DNA from: Variovorax paradoxus
Lineage (GTDB): Bacteria; Pseudomonadota; Gammaproteobacteria; Burkholderiales; Burkholderiaceae_C
Direction: 5' to 3'
DNA length: 64,000 nt
NCBI RefSeq assembly: GCF_030815975.1
Contig: NZ_JAUSXL010000002.1
Span: 4,576,501 to 4,640,500 of the forward strand
This document shows positions 20,065 through 31,028 of this stretch, piece after piece (within the stretch, counting starts at the first letter, position 1; each line of letters starts with the position of its first letter). The position numbers and the translations under genes are program-made. The notes under the pieces are model-generated. The model made no database searches. It was not told the origin of the DNA and was given only the letters and a program-made list of their open reading frames with translations.

Positions 20065-21345
20065 TCAGGATTTGCGGCTCATCCAGCTGGTGGCCTGCGC
20101 GCGGCCCGGCAGATGCAGCGTGGCCGTTGCGGCCGGCGTTTCCGCCAGCAGGCGTCCCTTGCGAAACACCTTGAGCCGCGCCGCGCGCAGCCGGATCGCC
20201 TCGATCGGGTCGCGCGCCTGCAGCAGCACGAAGCTCGCGTCGCAGCCCGCCTCGAGGCCGTAGCCTTCCAGGTGCATCACGCGCGCCGCGTTCGTGGTCA
20301 CCGCATCGAAGCATTGGCGGATGCCGGCCTGGCTCGTCATCTGCGCCACGTGCAGCCCCATGTGCGCCACTTCGAGCATGTCGCCCGAGCCCATGCCGTA
20401 CCACGGGTCCATCACGCAATCGTGGCCGAAGGCGACGTTCACGCCGGCGGCCATCAGTTCGGGCACGCGCGTCATGCCGCGGCGCTTGGGGTAGGTGTCG
20501 TGGCGGCCCTGCAGCGTGATGTTGATGAGCGGGTTGGAAACGACGCTGACGCCGCTCTGCGCGATCAGCGGCAGCAGCTTGCTCGCGTAGTAGTTGTCCA
20601 TCGAATGCATCGAGGTGCAGTGCGAGCCCGTCACGCGCCCCTGCATGCCAAGGCGCCAGGTCTCGGCCGACAGGGTTTCGATGTGGCGCGAGAGCGGGTC
20701 GTCCGACTCGTCGCAATGCATGTCGACCAGCTTGCCGCGCTCGGCCGCGAGTTCCATCAGCAGCTTCACGCTGGCCGCGCCATCGGCCATGGTGCGCTCG
20801 AAGTGCGGAATGCCGCCCACCACGTCCACGCCCTTGTCGAGCGCGCGCTTCAGGTTGTCGATGCCGCCGGCCGAGCGCAGCACGCCATCCTGCGGAAAGG
20901 CCACGAGCTGCAGGTCGAGGTACGGCGCGACCTTGCGCTTGACCTCGAGCAGCGCGTCGACCGCGAGCAGGCTGGCGTCGCTTGTGTCCACATGCGAGCG
21001 GACGGCCAGCAGGCCCTTGGCCACCGCCCAGTCGCAGTACGCCAGCGCACGCTCGATCAGCGCCTCGGCCGTGAGCAGCGGCTTGAGTTCGCCCCACAGC
21101 GCAATGCCTTCGAGCAGCGTGCCGCTCTGGTTGATGCGCGGCAGACCGTAGCTCAGCGTGGCATCCATGTGGAAGTGCGGATCGACGAAATGCGGCGCAA
21201 CAAGCAGGCCCTGCGCGTCGAGCTTGTCGAGCGCCGGCGCATCGAGCCCGGCAGTGACTTCGGCGATGCGGCCGCCCTGCACGGCGATCGACATGCCGGA
21301 GCGGCCGTCGGGGAGGGTGGCGTTGGTGATCAGGAGGTCGAGCAT
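20065..21345 (-). CDS. Amidohydrolase, cytosine-deaminase-like (CodA family)
   Basis: A 426-residue metal-dependent hydrolase. The metal and catalytic residues of E. coli CodA all have counterparts here: H57 and H59 (DPHFHMD), H210 with E213 (MHCDE), H242 (GSHCTSM) and D309 (GHDCVMDPW). Members deaminate cytosine to uracil, or related pyrimidines and isoguanine, so the exact substrate is not proven. It is the last gene of the minus-strand pyrimidine locus, and a cytosine deaminase would feed uracil to the upp/urc genes upstream. The ATG at 21345 gives the family start. Confidence 0.85.
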   Translation of the reverse strand: MLDLLITNATLPDGRSGMSIAVQGGRIAEVTAGLDAPALDKLDAQGLLVAPHFVDPHFHMDATLSYGLPRINQSGTLLEGIALWGELKPLLTAEALIERALAYCDWAVAKGLLAVRSHVDTSDASLLAVDALLEVKRKVAPYLDLQLVAFPQDGVLRSAGGIDNLKRALDKGVDVVGGIPHFERTMADGAASVKLLMELAAERGKLVDMHCDESDDPLSRHIETLSAETWRLGMQGRVTGSHCTSMHSMDNYYASKLLPLIAQSGVSVVSNPLINITLQGRHDTYPKRRGMTRVPELMAAGVNVAFGHDCVMDPWYGMGSGDMLEVAHMGLHVAQMTSQAGIRQCFDAVTTNAARVMHLEGYGLEAGCDASFVLLQARDPIEAIRLRAARLKVFRKGRLLAETPAATATLHLPGRAQATSWMSRKS

Positions 21346-21424
21346 CGTGGGGTCTCCGTGTGCGGATGCAGGGATTCTGGGCCGCGCGGACGGCGCTGTG
21401 CAGATTGGCGCGCAGGAAATCCGT

Positions 21425-21880
21425 TCAGCGCGTGCGTTGGGGCAGATACCGGTACTGCCCCGGCGCTGGCCCGGCTTCAATGGTCACGCGGCGGAGCTTG
21501 TCGTCATGCCCCAAGGTGGCGCGCGCCGTCACCACGATGCCGCGCGGTGTGGCGCGGCAGCTGAGATCGGTGAGCGCGATCTCGGCGTGGTCGTTGTCGA
21601 GCTCGGTGATGGCGGCGGTGTGCGCGGCATGCAGGCTGCCGTTGGCGTCGCGCGCCATCCACTGCACGTAGAGAAAGGACTGCGCGTACTGGTCGACGTG
21701 GACCACGCGGTACGTGCCCTGGTGGTTCGGGCCCCAGGTGCCGCACAGTTGCACCCAGCTGACCGCGTCAGGCGTCTTGAAGCTGTCGTAGCCGTAGTCG
21801 CTGCCGAGCGCGTACGCGCCCGTGCACAGCGCCAGCAGCGCAGCGAACAGGGTTCCACGTCCCGCGGCCGTCTTCGTCAT
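21425..21880 (-). CDS. Hypothetical secreted protein in the pyrimidine locus
   Basis: A 151-residue protein with an N-terminal signal-like segment (MTKTAAGRGTLFAALLALCTGAYA) and a small soluble domain that contains VQLCGTWGPNHQGTYRVV and CRATPRGIVVTARATLG, with two cysteines in the mature part. A GGGGGAG ribosome-binding site lies 9 nt before the ATG. It starts 3 nt from the stop of the permease gene upstream, so it belongs to the transporter operon. I do not recognise the family. Confidence 0.72.
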   Translation of the reverse strand: MTKTAAGRGTLFAALLALCTGAYALGSDYGYDSFKTPDAVSWVQLCGTWGPNHQGTYRVVHVDQYAQSFLYVQWMARDANGSLHAAHTAAITELDNDHAEIALTDLSCRATPRGIVVTARATLGHDDKLRRVTIEAGPAPGQYRYLPQRTR

Positions 21881-21882
21881 GA

Positions 21883-22807
21883 TCAACGCTCCCCCTTGCG
21901 ATAGGGCTTCATCAGTGCCTGCGGATAGCTGGCCTTGCGCGCCACCAGCACCAGCGCGAGGATCGACAGCAGGTAGGGCAGCATCAGGTACAGTTGGTAG
22001 GGCAGCACGGCATCGCCCGATTGTTGCAGCCGCAGCTGCAGCGCATCGAAGAACGCGAACAGCAGCGCGCCGAGCAGGGCCTTGCCGGGCCGCCACGAGG
22101 CGAACACCACCAGCGCCACGCAGATCCACCGCGCGGCCGTTCACCATGTTGAAGAAGAAGGCGTTGAAGGCCGAGAGCGTGAGAAAAGAGCCCGCCACAC
22201 CCATCAGCGCAGAGCCTGCCACGATGGCGCCGGTGCGCATGGCCGCGACCGACACGCCCTGGCTCTCGGCCGCCTGCGGGTTCTCGCCCACCATGCGCAG
22301 CGCGAGTCCGAGCGGCGTGCGGTACAGCACCCAGGCGATGGCCGGCACCAGCAGCAGCGCGAACAGCGTGAGCGCGGTCTGCGCATTCAGGATGGGCACC
22401 GGCAGCCACTCCATCGGCGCAAAGGGCGTGATCGTCGGCGGCGTGTTCACCTTCGGAAAACTCACGCGGTAGCCGAAGTAGCTCAGTGCGGTGGCCAGCA
22501 GCGTGATGCCCAGCCCCGAAACGTGCTGCGACAGCGCCAGGCCCACGGTGAGAAAGGCATGCAGCAGCCCGAACACCATGCCGGTGAACGCGGCCACGCC
22601 GACACCGGCCCAGAGCGGTGCGCCGGCATGTACGGCGAGCCAGCCGGTGAAGGCGCCCGCAACCATGATCCCTTCGATGCCGAGGTTGAGCACGCCCGCG
22701 CGCTCGCACAGCAGCACGCCGAGCGTGCCGAGGATCAGCGGCGTGGCGATGCGCAGCACCGCGACCCAGAAGGCCGGGTTGGCGAGGATGTCGAGCAGGT
22801 CCGTCAT
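21883..22807 (-). CDS. Nucleoside-type ABC transporter permease (second subunit), frameshifted in this sequence
   Basis: Inner-membrane permease of the BMP/RbsC-like type (YufQ/NupC class). From ATG 22807 the frame reads MTDLLDILANP, then the ERAGVLNLGIEGIMVAGAF signature and further helices up to FFFNMVNGR. Near 22125-22132 it breaks. The true continuation (VALVVFASWRPGKALLGALLF to the stop at 21883) is in another frame. Deleting one base from the CGCGCGG run restores GRGWICVALVV and a 307-residue protein, the normal size. Its start overlaps the other permease by ATGA. Error or real mutation cannot be decided from sequence alone. Confidence 0.88.
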
Positions 22808-23868
22808 TTCATCCGCACCCGGTATTGCGTGAGCAGCGTCGCCACCAATACCGCGACCAGCGAGGCCGCGACGATCACGTCGGCGATGTAGGTCGGCACG
22901 CCCACGGCGCGGCTCATGGTGTCGGCGCCCACCAGCACGCCGGCCACGAACACGCCCGCGGCAATCACGCCCAGCGGATGCAGGCCCGCGAGCATCGCGA
23001 TCACGATGCCCGTGTAGCCGTAGCCCGGCGACATGTCGAGCGTGACGTAGCTGGTGCGCCCCGCCACCTCGATGGCGCCGGCCAGCCCGGCCAGCGCGCC
23101 CGAAAGCAGCGCCACCATCACCACCGTGCGCGTGACCGGCACGCCGGCGAAGGCTGCGGCGCGCGCGTTCGCGCCCACCGCGCGAATGTCGAAACCCAGC
23201 ACCGTGTACTTGAAGATCGCCCACACCATCACGGCCAGCGACACGGCCCAGACGAGCCCGGTGTGCACGCGCGTCTGGGCGACCAGCTTGCCGAGTTCAA
23301 GATCGGGCTGCAGCGACACGCTCTGCGGCCAGCCCATGGCGCTCGGGTCTTTCATCGGCCCATCGAGCAGCGCCGACACGCCGAGCAGCACGATGAAGTT
23401 GATCAGCAGCGTGGTCACCACCTCGTCGACGCCGAGCTTGTTCTTCATGAGCGCCGGGCCCAGCAGCAGCAGGGCACCCGCCACGGCGGCGGCCAGCATC
23501 ATCAGCGGGAACAGGATCCAGGGCGAGAGTTCGAAGCCGGTGCCGCCATGCATGCCGCCCACGGCCACGGCGGCGAGCGCGCCCGCGAACAGCTGCCCCT
23601 CGGCGCCGATGTTGAAGAGCCGCGCCTTGAACGCGACGGTCGCGGCCAGCCCGGTGAGGATCAGCGGGATCGCGCGCGTCAGCGTTTCGCTCCACGCGAA
23701 CACCGAGCCGAAGCCGCCCTGCAGCAGCAATGCGTAGGTGCGGCCGACCGGCGCGCCGGCCCAGAGCACGAGCAATGCGCTCACCGCCATGGTGAAGGCC
23801 ACCGCGCCGACCGGCGCGAGCACCAGCGCGGCGCGCGAGGGCTCGTGGCGTCGTTCGAGCCGCATCAT
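22804..23868 (-). CDS. Nucleoside-type ABC transporter permease (first subunit)
   Basis: A 354-residue polytopic permease of the BMP-associated family (YufP/NupB class), with the FKARLFNIGAEGQLFAGALAA signature, GVDEVVTTLLINFI and the C-terminal GYGYTGIVIAMLAGLHPLG segment. It is coupled on both sides by ATGA overlaps: its start with the ATPase stop and its stop with the second permease start. Together with the ATPase, the second permease and the BMP binding protein it forms a complete importer, probably for nucleosides or nucleobases. Confidence 0.92.
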   Translation of the reverse strand: MMRLERRHEPSRAALVLAPVGAVAFTMAVSALLVLWAGAPVGRTYALLLQGGFGSVFAWSETLTRAIPLILTGLAATVAFKARLFNIGAEGQLFAGALAAVAVGGMHGGTGFELSPWILFPLMMLAAAVAGALLLLGPALMKNKLGVDEVVTTLLINFIVLLGVSALLDGPMKDPSAMGWPQSVSLQPDLELGKLVAQTRVHTGLVWAVSLAVMVWAIFKYTVLGFDIRAVGANARAAAFAGVPVTRTVVMVALLSGALAGLAGAIEVAGRTSYVTLDMSPGYGYTGIVIAMLAGLHPLGVIAAGVFVAGVLVGADTMSRAVGVPTYIADVIVAASLVAVLVATLLTQYRVRMK

Positions 23869-25475
23869 GGTGTGGCCTGTGCGCGTGGCTGCTGCGGCGC
23901 CGCCGCACCGGCCATCGCCAGCCCGATGGCCTCGCGCGTCCACGCCGCGGCCGGGCGCGCTTCGCCGAGATGGCCGCCGTGCATCACCGCCACGCGGTCG
24001 CCGAGCGCGAGCACTTCGTCGAGGTCGTCGGAAATCACCAGCACCGCCGCACCGGCGTCGCGCGCGGCGATGAGCTGCTGCTGCACATAGGCGACGGCGC
24101 CGATGTCGAGGCCCCAGGTCGGCTGGTGCGCGACGATCAGGCGCGGCGCGCGTGTCGGGTATTTCCTGTTGTCCGCGTCTTCCTCTTGCTCCGGTGGCAG
24201 CAGTGCGCGCCCGAGGATCAGCTTCTGCATGTTCCCGCCGGAGAGCGAACGGGCCGGCGCCATCAGGCCCGCGCCGCGCACGGCGAACGCCTCTTCGATG
24301 CGCCGCGCATGCAGCCGCGCGGCCGTACGCCGCACGAACCACGACCAGCGCGAGAAGACGGGGCTGCGCAGCCGCTCCGAGACCGCGTTCTCCCACACCG
24401 GCAGGTCGCCGACCACGCCGACCGCGTGCCGGTCTTCGGGGATGCGCGCGACGCCGCGCTGCACCAGCCGGGCGGGCGAGGACGGCAGCGCACGGCCCAT
24501 CAACAAGGCGGTGCCCGAGGCGGCACGGCGCGTGCCGCACAGCAGCTCGGCCAGCGCCGCCTGGCCGTTGCCCGAGACGCCCGCAACGGCGGTGATCTCG
24601 CCGGCGCGCAGCGTGAGCGATACCTCGCGGAGGGCATTTGAATGGTCCTGTCCGCTGCCCGTGTCCGATGCGGTACTCACATGGTCCAGCACGCAGACCG
24701 CGTCGCCCACCGATCTCGCGGGCCGGCGCTGCGGCGCTTCGACCGCATGCCCGACCATCCACAGCGCGAGTTGCGCCTGCGTGATGTCGGCCGTGCGCGC
24801 CTCGGCCACCAGCTTGCCGCCGCGCAGCACCGCAATGCGCTGCGACACGCGCAGCACCTCGCCGAGCTTGTGGCTGATGAAGATCACCGACAGGCCCTGC
24901 GCCACCATCTGCGCCAGCGTGGCGAACAGGGCCTCGCTTTCCTGCGGCGTCAGCACGGCGGTCGGCTCGTCGAGGATCAGGATGCGTGCGCCGCGGTACA
25001 GCGCCTTCAGTATCTCGACGCGCTGCCGCTCGCCGACAGAGAGGCTGCCGATCTTCGCGTCGGGCCGCACCGGCAGGCCGAAGCGCTGCGCCACATCGAG
25101 CAGCTTCGCGCGCGCGGCCGCCCGGCGCGAGACCGGCCGCCAGAGCGGCTCCGTACCCATCATCACGTTGTCGAGCACGCTGAGGTTGTCGGCCAGCGTG
25201 AAGTGCTGGTGCACCATGCCCACGCCCGCGGCCAATGCCGCCTTGGGGTTGCCTGGCGGCAAGGGAGCGCCGAAGACTTCGATGCTGCCTTCGTCGGCGA
25301 CATAGTGGCCGAACAGGATGGACATCAGCGTTGACTTGCCCGCGCCGTTCTCCCCCAGCAGCGCGAGCACCTCGCCCGCCTGCAGGTCGAGCGAGATGGC
25401 GTCGTTGGCGACGAGGGAGCCGAAGCGCTTGGTGATGCCCCGCAGGCGCAGAACAGGGGCGCCGATTACTTCCAT
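23865..25475 (-). CDS. Nucleoside-type ABC transporter ATP-binding protein (two fused ABC domains)
   Basis: A 536-residue tandem ATPase of the RbsA/YufO type. The first domain has Walker A GENGAGKST, signature LSVGERQRVEI and Walker B ILILDEPTAVL. The second has a degenerate Walker A (GVSGNGQ) with signature LSGGNMQKLILGR, the usual asymmetry of this family. An acidic insert (PPEQEEDADNRKYP) sits between signature and Walker B of domain 2. The start overlaps the upstream nucleosidase-like lipoprotein gene by 10 nt, which ties that gene to the importer. Confidence 0.93.
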   Translation of the reverse strand: MEVIGAPVLRLRGITKRFGSLVANDAISLDLQAGEVLALLGENGAGKSTLMSILFGHYVADEGSIEVFGAPLPPGNPKAALAAGVGMVHQHFTLADNLSVLDNVMMGTEPLWRPVSRRAAARAKLLDVAQRFGLPVRPDAKIGSLSVGERQRVEILKALYRGARILILDEPTAVLTPQESEALFATLAQMVAQGLSVIFISHKLGEVLRVSQRIAVLRGGKLVAEARTADITQAQLALWMVGHAVEAPQRRPARSVGDAVCVLDHVSTASDTGSGQDHSNALREVSLTLRAGEITAVAGVSGNGQAALAELLCGTRRAASGTALLMGRALPSSPARLVQRGVARIPEDRHAVGVVGDLPVWENAVSERLRSPVFSRWSWFVRRTAARLHARRIEEAFAVRGAGLMAPARSLSGGNMQKLILGRALLPPEQEEDADNRKYPTRAPRLIVAHQPTWGLDIGAVAYVQQQLIAARDAGAAVLVISDDLDEVLALGDRVAVMHGGHLGEARPAAAWTREAIGLAMAGAAAPQQPRAQATP

Positions 25476-26395
25476 GCAGCCAGGAACGCCAGCATGACCT
25501 TGGCCGAGTTGTCGGCCGCAATGCCCATGAAGGTGCCCATCTCGTTCTCGCCTTCGCCGCCGCCCGCGAGGTCGCTGAGGGAGCGGAAGGCGATGTAGGG
25601 CACGCCGTTGCTGTAGGCCACCATGCCTACGGCCGCCGTTTCCATGTCGAGCACATTGGCCTGGAAGGTCTTGAAGGTGTATTCACGGTAGGCCTTGTTG
25701 TCCATGAAGGCCTGCCCCGAGACGCCGTTGCCGCCAATCACGAGCTGCGGCTTGCGCGCGAGGCATTTGCCGGCGCTGCAGCTCGCGAGATCGACATTGC
25801 GGATGCTGCGCGCCACCTCGAGCATCTTCGGATCGGCTTCGAACCAGAACCTGCGCTCGATCTGCGGATGCGCGGCCGAGCGCACTTCGACCGGGCGCGG
25901 ATGCATCATGCCGAAATTGGGCAGCGTGGCGTCCTTGATGAAAGGCGGCGCGGTGAACTTGCCCGGCGCGGCTTCGCGCGCCATCAGCACTTCGAGGTAC
26001 TGGCCCCACTGCGCGGGCACTGTCACGTCGCCCACGTGCAGCGACGGGTTTACGCCGCCCGCGATGCCGCTGAACACGATGTGGGTGATGCGAAAGCGGT
26101 CGAGCACCCGCTGCGTGTTCATCGTCGCGTTGGTCATGCTGATGCCGGAGAGGAACAGCACCACCGGCTTGCCTTCGAGCGTGCCGGTGGTGAAATCGAC
26201 GCCGTCGACGCTGTGCTTCACCGGCCCCTGGAGCCGGTTCAGCAGCAGCGCGAGCTCGGGCTGGAAGGCCGAGATCACTGCAATGCGCGGCGTGTCGTCC
26301 AGCCGCGCGCTGCTGCCGGCGCTCTTGTGGACACCGGCACAACCCGCGAGACCGAAGGCCAGCACGCCGGCCGCAAGAAGAGAACGCCAGCGCAT
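25466..26395 (-). CDS. MTA/SAH-nucleosidase-like lipoprotein
   Basis: A 309-residue protein with a lipoprotein signal peptide (lipobox LAGC, Cys19) and a PNP/UDP phosphorylase fold: PRIAVISAFQPELALL, the VVLFLSGISMTNATMNTQRVL segment, FSGIAGGVNP, and VLDMETAAVGMVAYSNGVPY with the purine-phosphorylase MExAA pattern. The family cleaves N-glycosidic bonds of nucleosides. Lipidation would place it in the periplasm, where it could split nucleosides beside the importer encoded in the same operon. The ATG at 26395 is chosen because it begins the signal peptide. Confidence 0.82.
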   Translation of the reverse strand: MRWRSLLAAGVLAFGLAGCAGVHKSAGSSARLDDTPRIAVISAFQPELALLLNRLQGPVKHSVDGVDFTTGTLEGKPVVLFLSGISMTNATMNTQRVLDRFRITHIVFSGIAGGVNPSLHVGDVTVPAQWGQYLEVLMAREAAPGKFTAPPFIKDATLPNFGMMHPRPVEVRSAAHPQIERRFWFEADPKMLEVARSIRNVDLASCSAGKCLARKPQLVIGGNGVSGQAFMDNKAYREYTFKTFQANVLDMETAAVGMVAYSNGVPYIAFRSLSDLAGGGEGENEMGTFMGIAADNSAKVMLAFLAAWK

Positions 26396-26409
26396 CGTCG
26401 TCGGCCCCT

Positions 26410-27414
26410 TCACTTGGCGGTCGATTTGGGTTGGGAGTCGTCGACCTTGACGGTGACCTTGCCCGACAGGATGTCGGCCTGCCTGGCCTTGACCTTGGCG
26501 ACGATGTCCGCCGGCACCTTCTTCTCGAAGGTGCCCAGCGGCGCGAGTTCGGAGCCCTTGTGCTTCATCATCGAATAAGGGCCGTAGTCCTCGGCCGTGA
26601 ACTTGCCTTCCTTCACGAGCTTGATCGCGCGGTCGGCCGAGGGCTCGAAGTTCCACAGCGCCGAAGCCACCACCGTGTCTGGGTACTGCGCCTGCGTGTC
26701 GATCACGTTGCCGATGGCGAGCTTGCCTTTTTCCTTGGCCGCGTCGGAGACGCCGAAGCGCTCGGCGTACATCACGTCGGCGCCCTTGTCGATCATCGCG
26801 AAGGCCGCTTCCTTGGCCTTGGGCGGATCGAACCAGCTGTTGATGAAGCTCACGCTGAATTCGACCTTGGGATTGGTTTCCTTCGCGCCCGCCATGAAGG
26901 CATTCATGAGCCGGTTCACTTCAGGGATCGGGAAGCCGCCGACCATGCCGATGCGGTTGCTCTTGGTCATGCCGCCGGCCACCATGCCGGAGAGATATGC
27001 CGGCTCTTGGATGTAGTTGTCGAACACGCTGAAGTTGGGCGCCTGCGGCTTGAGCGAAGAGCCCATGAGGAAGGCAACCTTGGGGAAGTCTTTCGCGACC
27101 TTGCGTGCCGCGGCTTCCACGCCGAAAACCTCGCCGAGGATCAGCTGGTTGCCGCCGGTGGCGTACTCGCGCATCACGCGTTCGTAGTCGGCGTTGCTGA
27201 CGTTCTCGGTCGCCTTGTATTCGATCTCGCCGCGCGCTTCGGCCGCCTTGAGCGCCTTGTGGATGCGGCCCACCCATTGCTGCTCGAAGGGCACGGTGTA
27301 CACCGCCGCCACCTTGAGCTTGGCCTGCGCGAGCGCGAGGCCGGGCACGCCGGCCGCAAGTGCTGCTGCGGCAATGGCGGCGGAACGAATGATCAACTGA
27401 CGGCGTGCTGTCAC
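26410..27414 (-). CDS. BMP family ABC transporter substrate-binding protein
   Basis: Periplasmic binding protein of the basic membrane protein (PnrA/BmpA) family, whose characterised members bind nucleosides. The 334-residue protein has a signal peptide with a paired arginine start (MTARRQLIIRSAA), then KVAAVYTVPFEQQWVGRIH, the TKSNRIGMVGGFPIPEVNRLMNAF hinge region and SFINSWFDPPKAKEAA. It lies 14 nt upstream of the nucleosidase lipoprotein gene and precedes the ATPase and permeases, the standard order for such importers. Exact ligand unknown. Confidence 0.93.
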   Translation of the reverse strand: MTARRQLIIRSAAIAAAALAAGVPGLALAQAKLKVAAVYTVPFEQQWVGRIHKALKAAEARGEIEYKATENVSNADYERVMREYATGGNQLILGEVFGVEAAARKVAKDFPKVAFLMGSSLKPQAPNFSVFDNYIQEPAYLSGMVAGGMTKSNRIGMVGGFPIPEVNRLMNAFMAGAKETNPKVEFSVSFINSWFDPPKAKEAAFAMIDKGADVMYAERFGVSDAAKEKGKLAIGNVIDTQAQYPDTVVASALWNFEPSADRAIKLVKEGKFTAEDYGPYSMMKHKGSELAPLGTFEKKVPADIVAKVKARQADILSGKVTVKVDDSQPKSTAK

Positions 27415-27490
27415 GGTGCTTCTCCTCGAGGTATGGAAATCTTCTTGTTGCTGCCGGATCGACAGCGGCCGCCGCCAGAAGGCGTCGGCC

Positions 27491-28120
27491 TTACTTCGTG
27501 CCGAAGATGCGGTCGCCGGCGTCGCCGAGGCCCGGCAGAATGTACCCGTGGCTGTTCAGCTCCCGGTCGATCGCGGCGGTGTAGATCGGCACGTCGGGGT
27601 GGGCCTTCTGCATGGTCGCCAGGCCTTCGGGGCAGGTCAGCAGGCAGACGAACTTGATCGACTTGGGGTTGAGTTCCTTGAGCCGTTCGACCGCCGCCAC
27701 CGCCGAGTTGCCGGTGGCCAGCATCGGGTCGACCACGATCACGTCGCGGTTCTCCATTTCGCCGGGCATCTTGAAGTAGTACTCGACGGCTGTGAGCGTC
27801 TTCGGGTCGCGGTACAGGCCGATGTGGCCGACGCGCGCGCCCGGCACCACGGTGAGCATGCCGTCGAGGATGCCGGTGCCCGCGCGCAGGATGGACACCA
27901 GCACCAGCTTCTTGCCGTCGATCACCTTGGCCTGCATGGTTTCGAGCGGGGTCTCGACCTCGATGTCCTGCATCGGCATGTCGCGCGTGACCTCGTAGGC
28001 CATGAGCATGCTGATTTCGTTCAGGAGCCGGCGGAAGCTGTTGGTGGAAGCGTCCTTGCGGCGCATCAGCGTGAGCTTGTGCTGGACGAGGGGGTGGTCG
28101 ACGAGGTGGACGTTGCTCAT
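27491..28120 (-). CDS. upp: Uracil phosphoribosyltransferase
   Basis: Converts uracil and PRPP to UMP. The 209-residue protein has the UPRT hallmarks: [17 protein letters not shown] at the start, [13 protein letters not shown], the PRPP loop [14 protein letters not shown] and the uracil-binding [25 protein letters not shown] end. It lies 32 nt after urc4. In the URC pathway, uracil must first be converted by a UPRT (Urc6 in yeast), so upp here may serve degradation as well as salvage. Confidence 0.95.
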   Translation of the reverse strand: MSNVHLVDHPLVQHKLTLMRRKDASTNSFRRLLNEISMLMAYEVTRDMPMQDIEVETPLETMQAKVIDGKKLVLVSILRAGTGILDGMLTVVPGARVGHIGLYRDPKTLTAVEYYFKMPGEMENRDVIVVDPMLATGNSAVAAVERLKELNPKSIKFVCLLTCPEGLATMQKAHPDVPIYTAAIDRELNSHGYILPGLGDAGDRIFGTK

Positions 28121-28152
28121 TGGATTTTTTCTGCCGTTGCGGAACCGGGAGT

Positions 28153-29570
28153 CTAGAAGACGGTGCCGTCGCTTTCGATCAGGAGCGGTGGCGATCCGTC
28201 TCGCAAGCGCTGTGCCAGCACGCGGCCGGCGGCCCAGGTGCCGCCCTCGAGCACGCAGGCCAGCGGCAGTTCTTCCTCGGTGCGGTCGAGGATCTTGCGC
28301 ACGCGCGGCGCCAGTTCGTCGAGCAGCGCAACGGTGAGGGCGCGCCATTCGACGACGAACTCGTCCCCGGCTTTCCAGGTGCGCGAAAGAAAGGCCGGGT
28401 CCTTTGGCACGATCACGCCGCTGTCGATCAGCAGGCCACCGTTGCGGTATTCGGGCAGGGCGGTGAGCGCATCGAGATGGCGCACCTTCACACCCGCGCG
28501 CTCGAAGGGTTCGAGCAGCGAATAGGTCAGCCATTGCGACAGCTTGTGGAACGGCATCCAGCCATTGGTGAGCCCGGGGCCGCGCACCGCGCTGTGGCGC
28601 CAGCAGTCGCCGAGCGCGAGGGCCGGATCGCTCGAGCCGATGCCGCCCGTGGTGTCGCTGCCGTCCAGCGCGATGCTGTCGATGGCATTGGCCGAGGGCC
28701 AGATGCCCGAGAGCGTCTCGAGCAGCAGCGAGAGGATCTGGTGCGCCGTGATCTCGGCCGTGGGCGGCGCGGCCGCGCCGAACGGGGCGACCAGCGCATC
28801 GAACATGCCGGCGGGCCGGCCCTCGTCGCCGAAGGTTTCGGGCTGCTCGCTCATCGCCTCGCCGAGCCGGCGCAGCAGCACCGCACGGCCGGCCAGGCCC
28901 ACCAGCGGATTGACGTCGCTGACCTGGAAGGCGTCGCCGAGCCGGTCGGTCACCAGGCCGCGCAGGCCCGCGGCATCGGCTTGCAGCGGATGGTCCGGGT
29001 TGGACGAGAACAGCCCGCTCGTGAAGGCATGGAAGCTCGCGACGGCCAGGCCTTCGGAGCGCGTGAAGCGCTCGCCCGTGGCGGGCTCGGTGTAGTGCCA
29101 GCCAGGGCCCGCACCGGCATCGAGCAGCACGCTCACGAGCACGAGGTCGATGTGCGCGCTGGCACGCTGCCGCGCATCGACGCCCTTGCCGAGCAGTTGG
29201 TCGAGCTGCTTCAGCCGGTCGATGCCGCCGGCCTCGAAATGGCGCCAGCGGCTGTGGTAGGGGATGGTGTCCCAGGGATAGCGCTCGCGCGTGACCTCGG
29301 CAACGGTGCGCGCCGCGTCTTCGAGCACGTCGCTGCCGGCGATGCGGAACCACTGCGACTCGCCGCGGCGAGCGCGCGCCAGCAGCGCGGCCGCGCGCTC
29401 GCGGATCGCGGCGGTGGTGCGCAGCACGGTGGCGGCGCCCGCGGGGTGGCTGGTGTCGGGAGCGAACTCGATCGCCGGATCGATGTCGCCCGCGCTGCCC
29501 GGCGGCAGGCTGCCCGAGCCGTCGGCGGGCAGATAGTTGTTGCTGCTGCTGCTGTTTGCCTTGTTGTCGC

Positions 29571-29574
<4 letters not shown>
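28153..29574 (-). CDS. URC4/DUF1688 family protein, uracil degradation
   Basis: A 473-residue homologue of yeast Urc4 (DUF1688), a protein of unknown chemistry needed for the URC uracil-degradation route. Visible family landmarks are the [21 protein letters not shown] segment, the [11 protein letters not shown] motif and the [15 protein letters not shown] stretch. Its start overlaps the stop of the urc1 homologue by ATGA. The N-terminal 35 residues are low complexity (Ser/Asn and Pro/Gly). Pathway assignment rests on the co-location of urc1, urc4 and upp homologues. Confidence 0.87.
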
Positions 29575-30914
<1,340 letters not shown>

Positions 30915-31028
30915 TGGAGGCCCTCAAAAAATGCAATGTACCGATCACTCGCGCGGCTGGCAAGCAGGGCGCGAGGCTGGTCAATGCCGCCGGTGGCCGC
31001 GGCAATGGCGCCGCGGCCGGTGTGCCGT

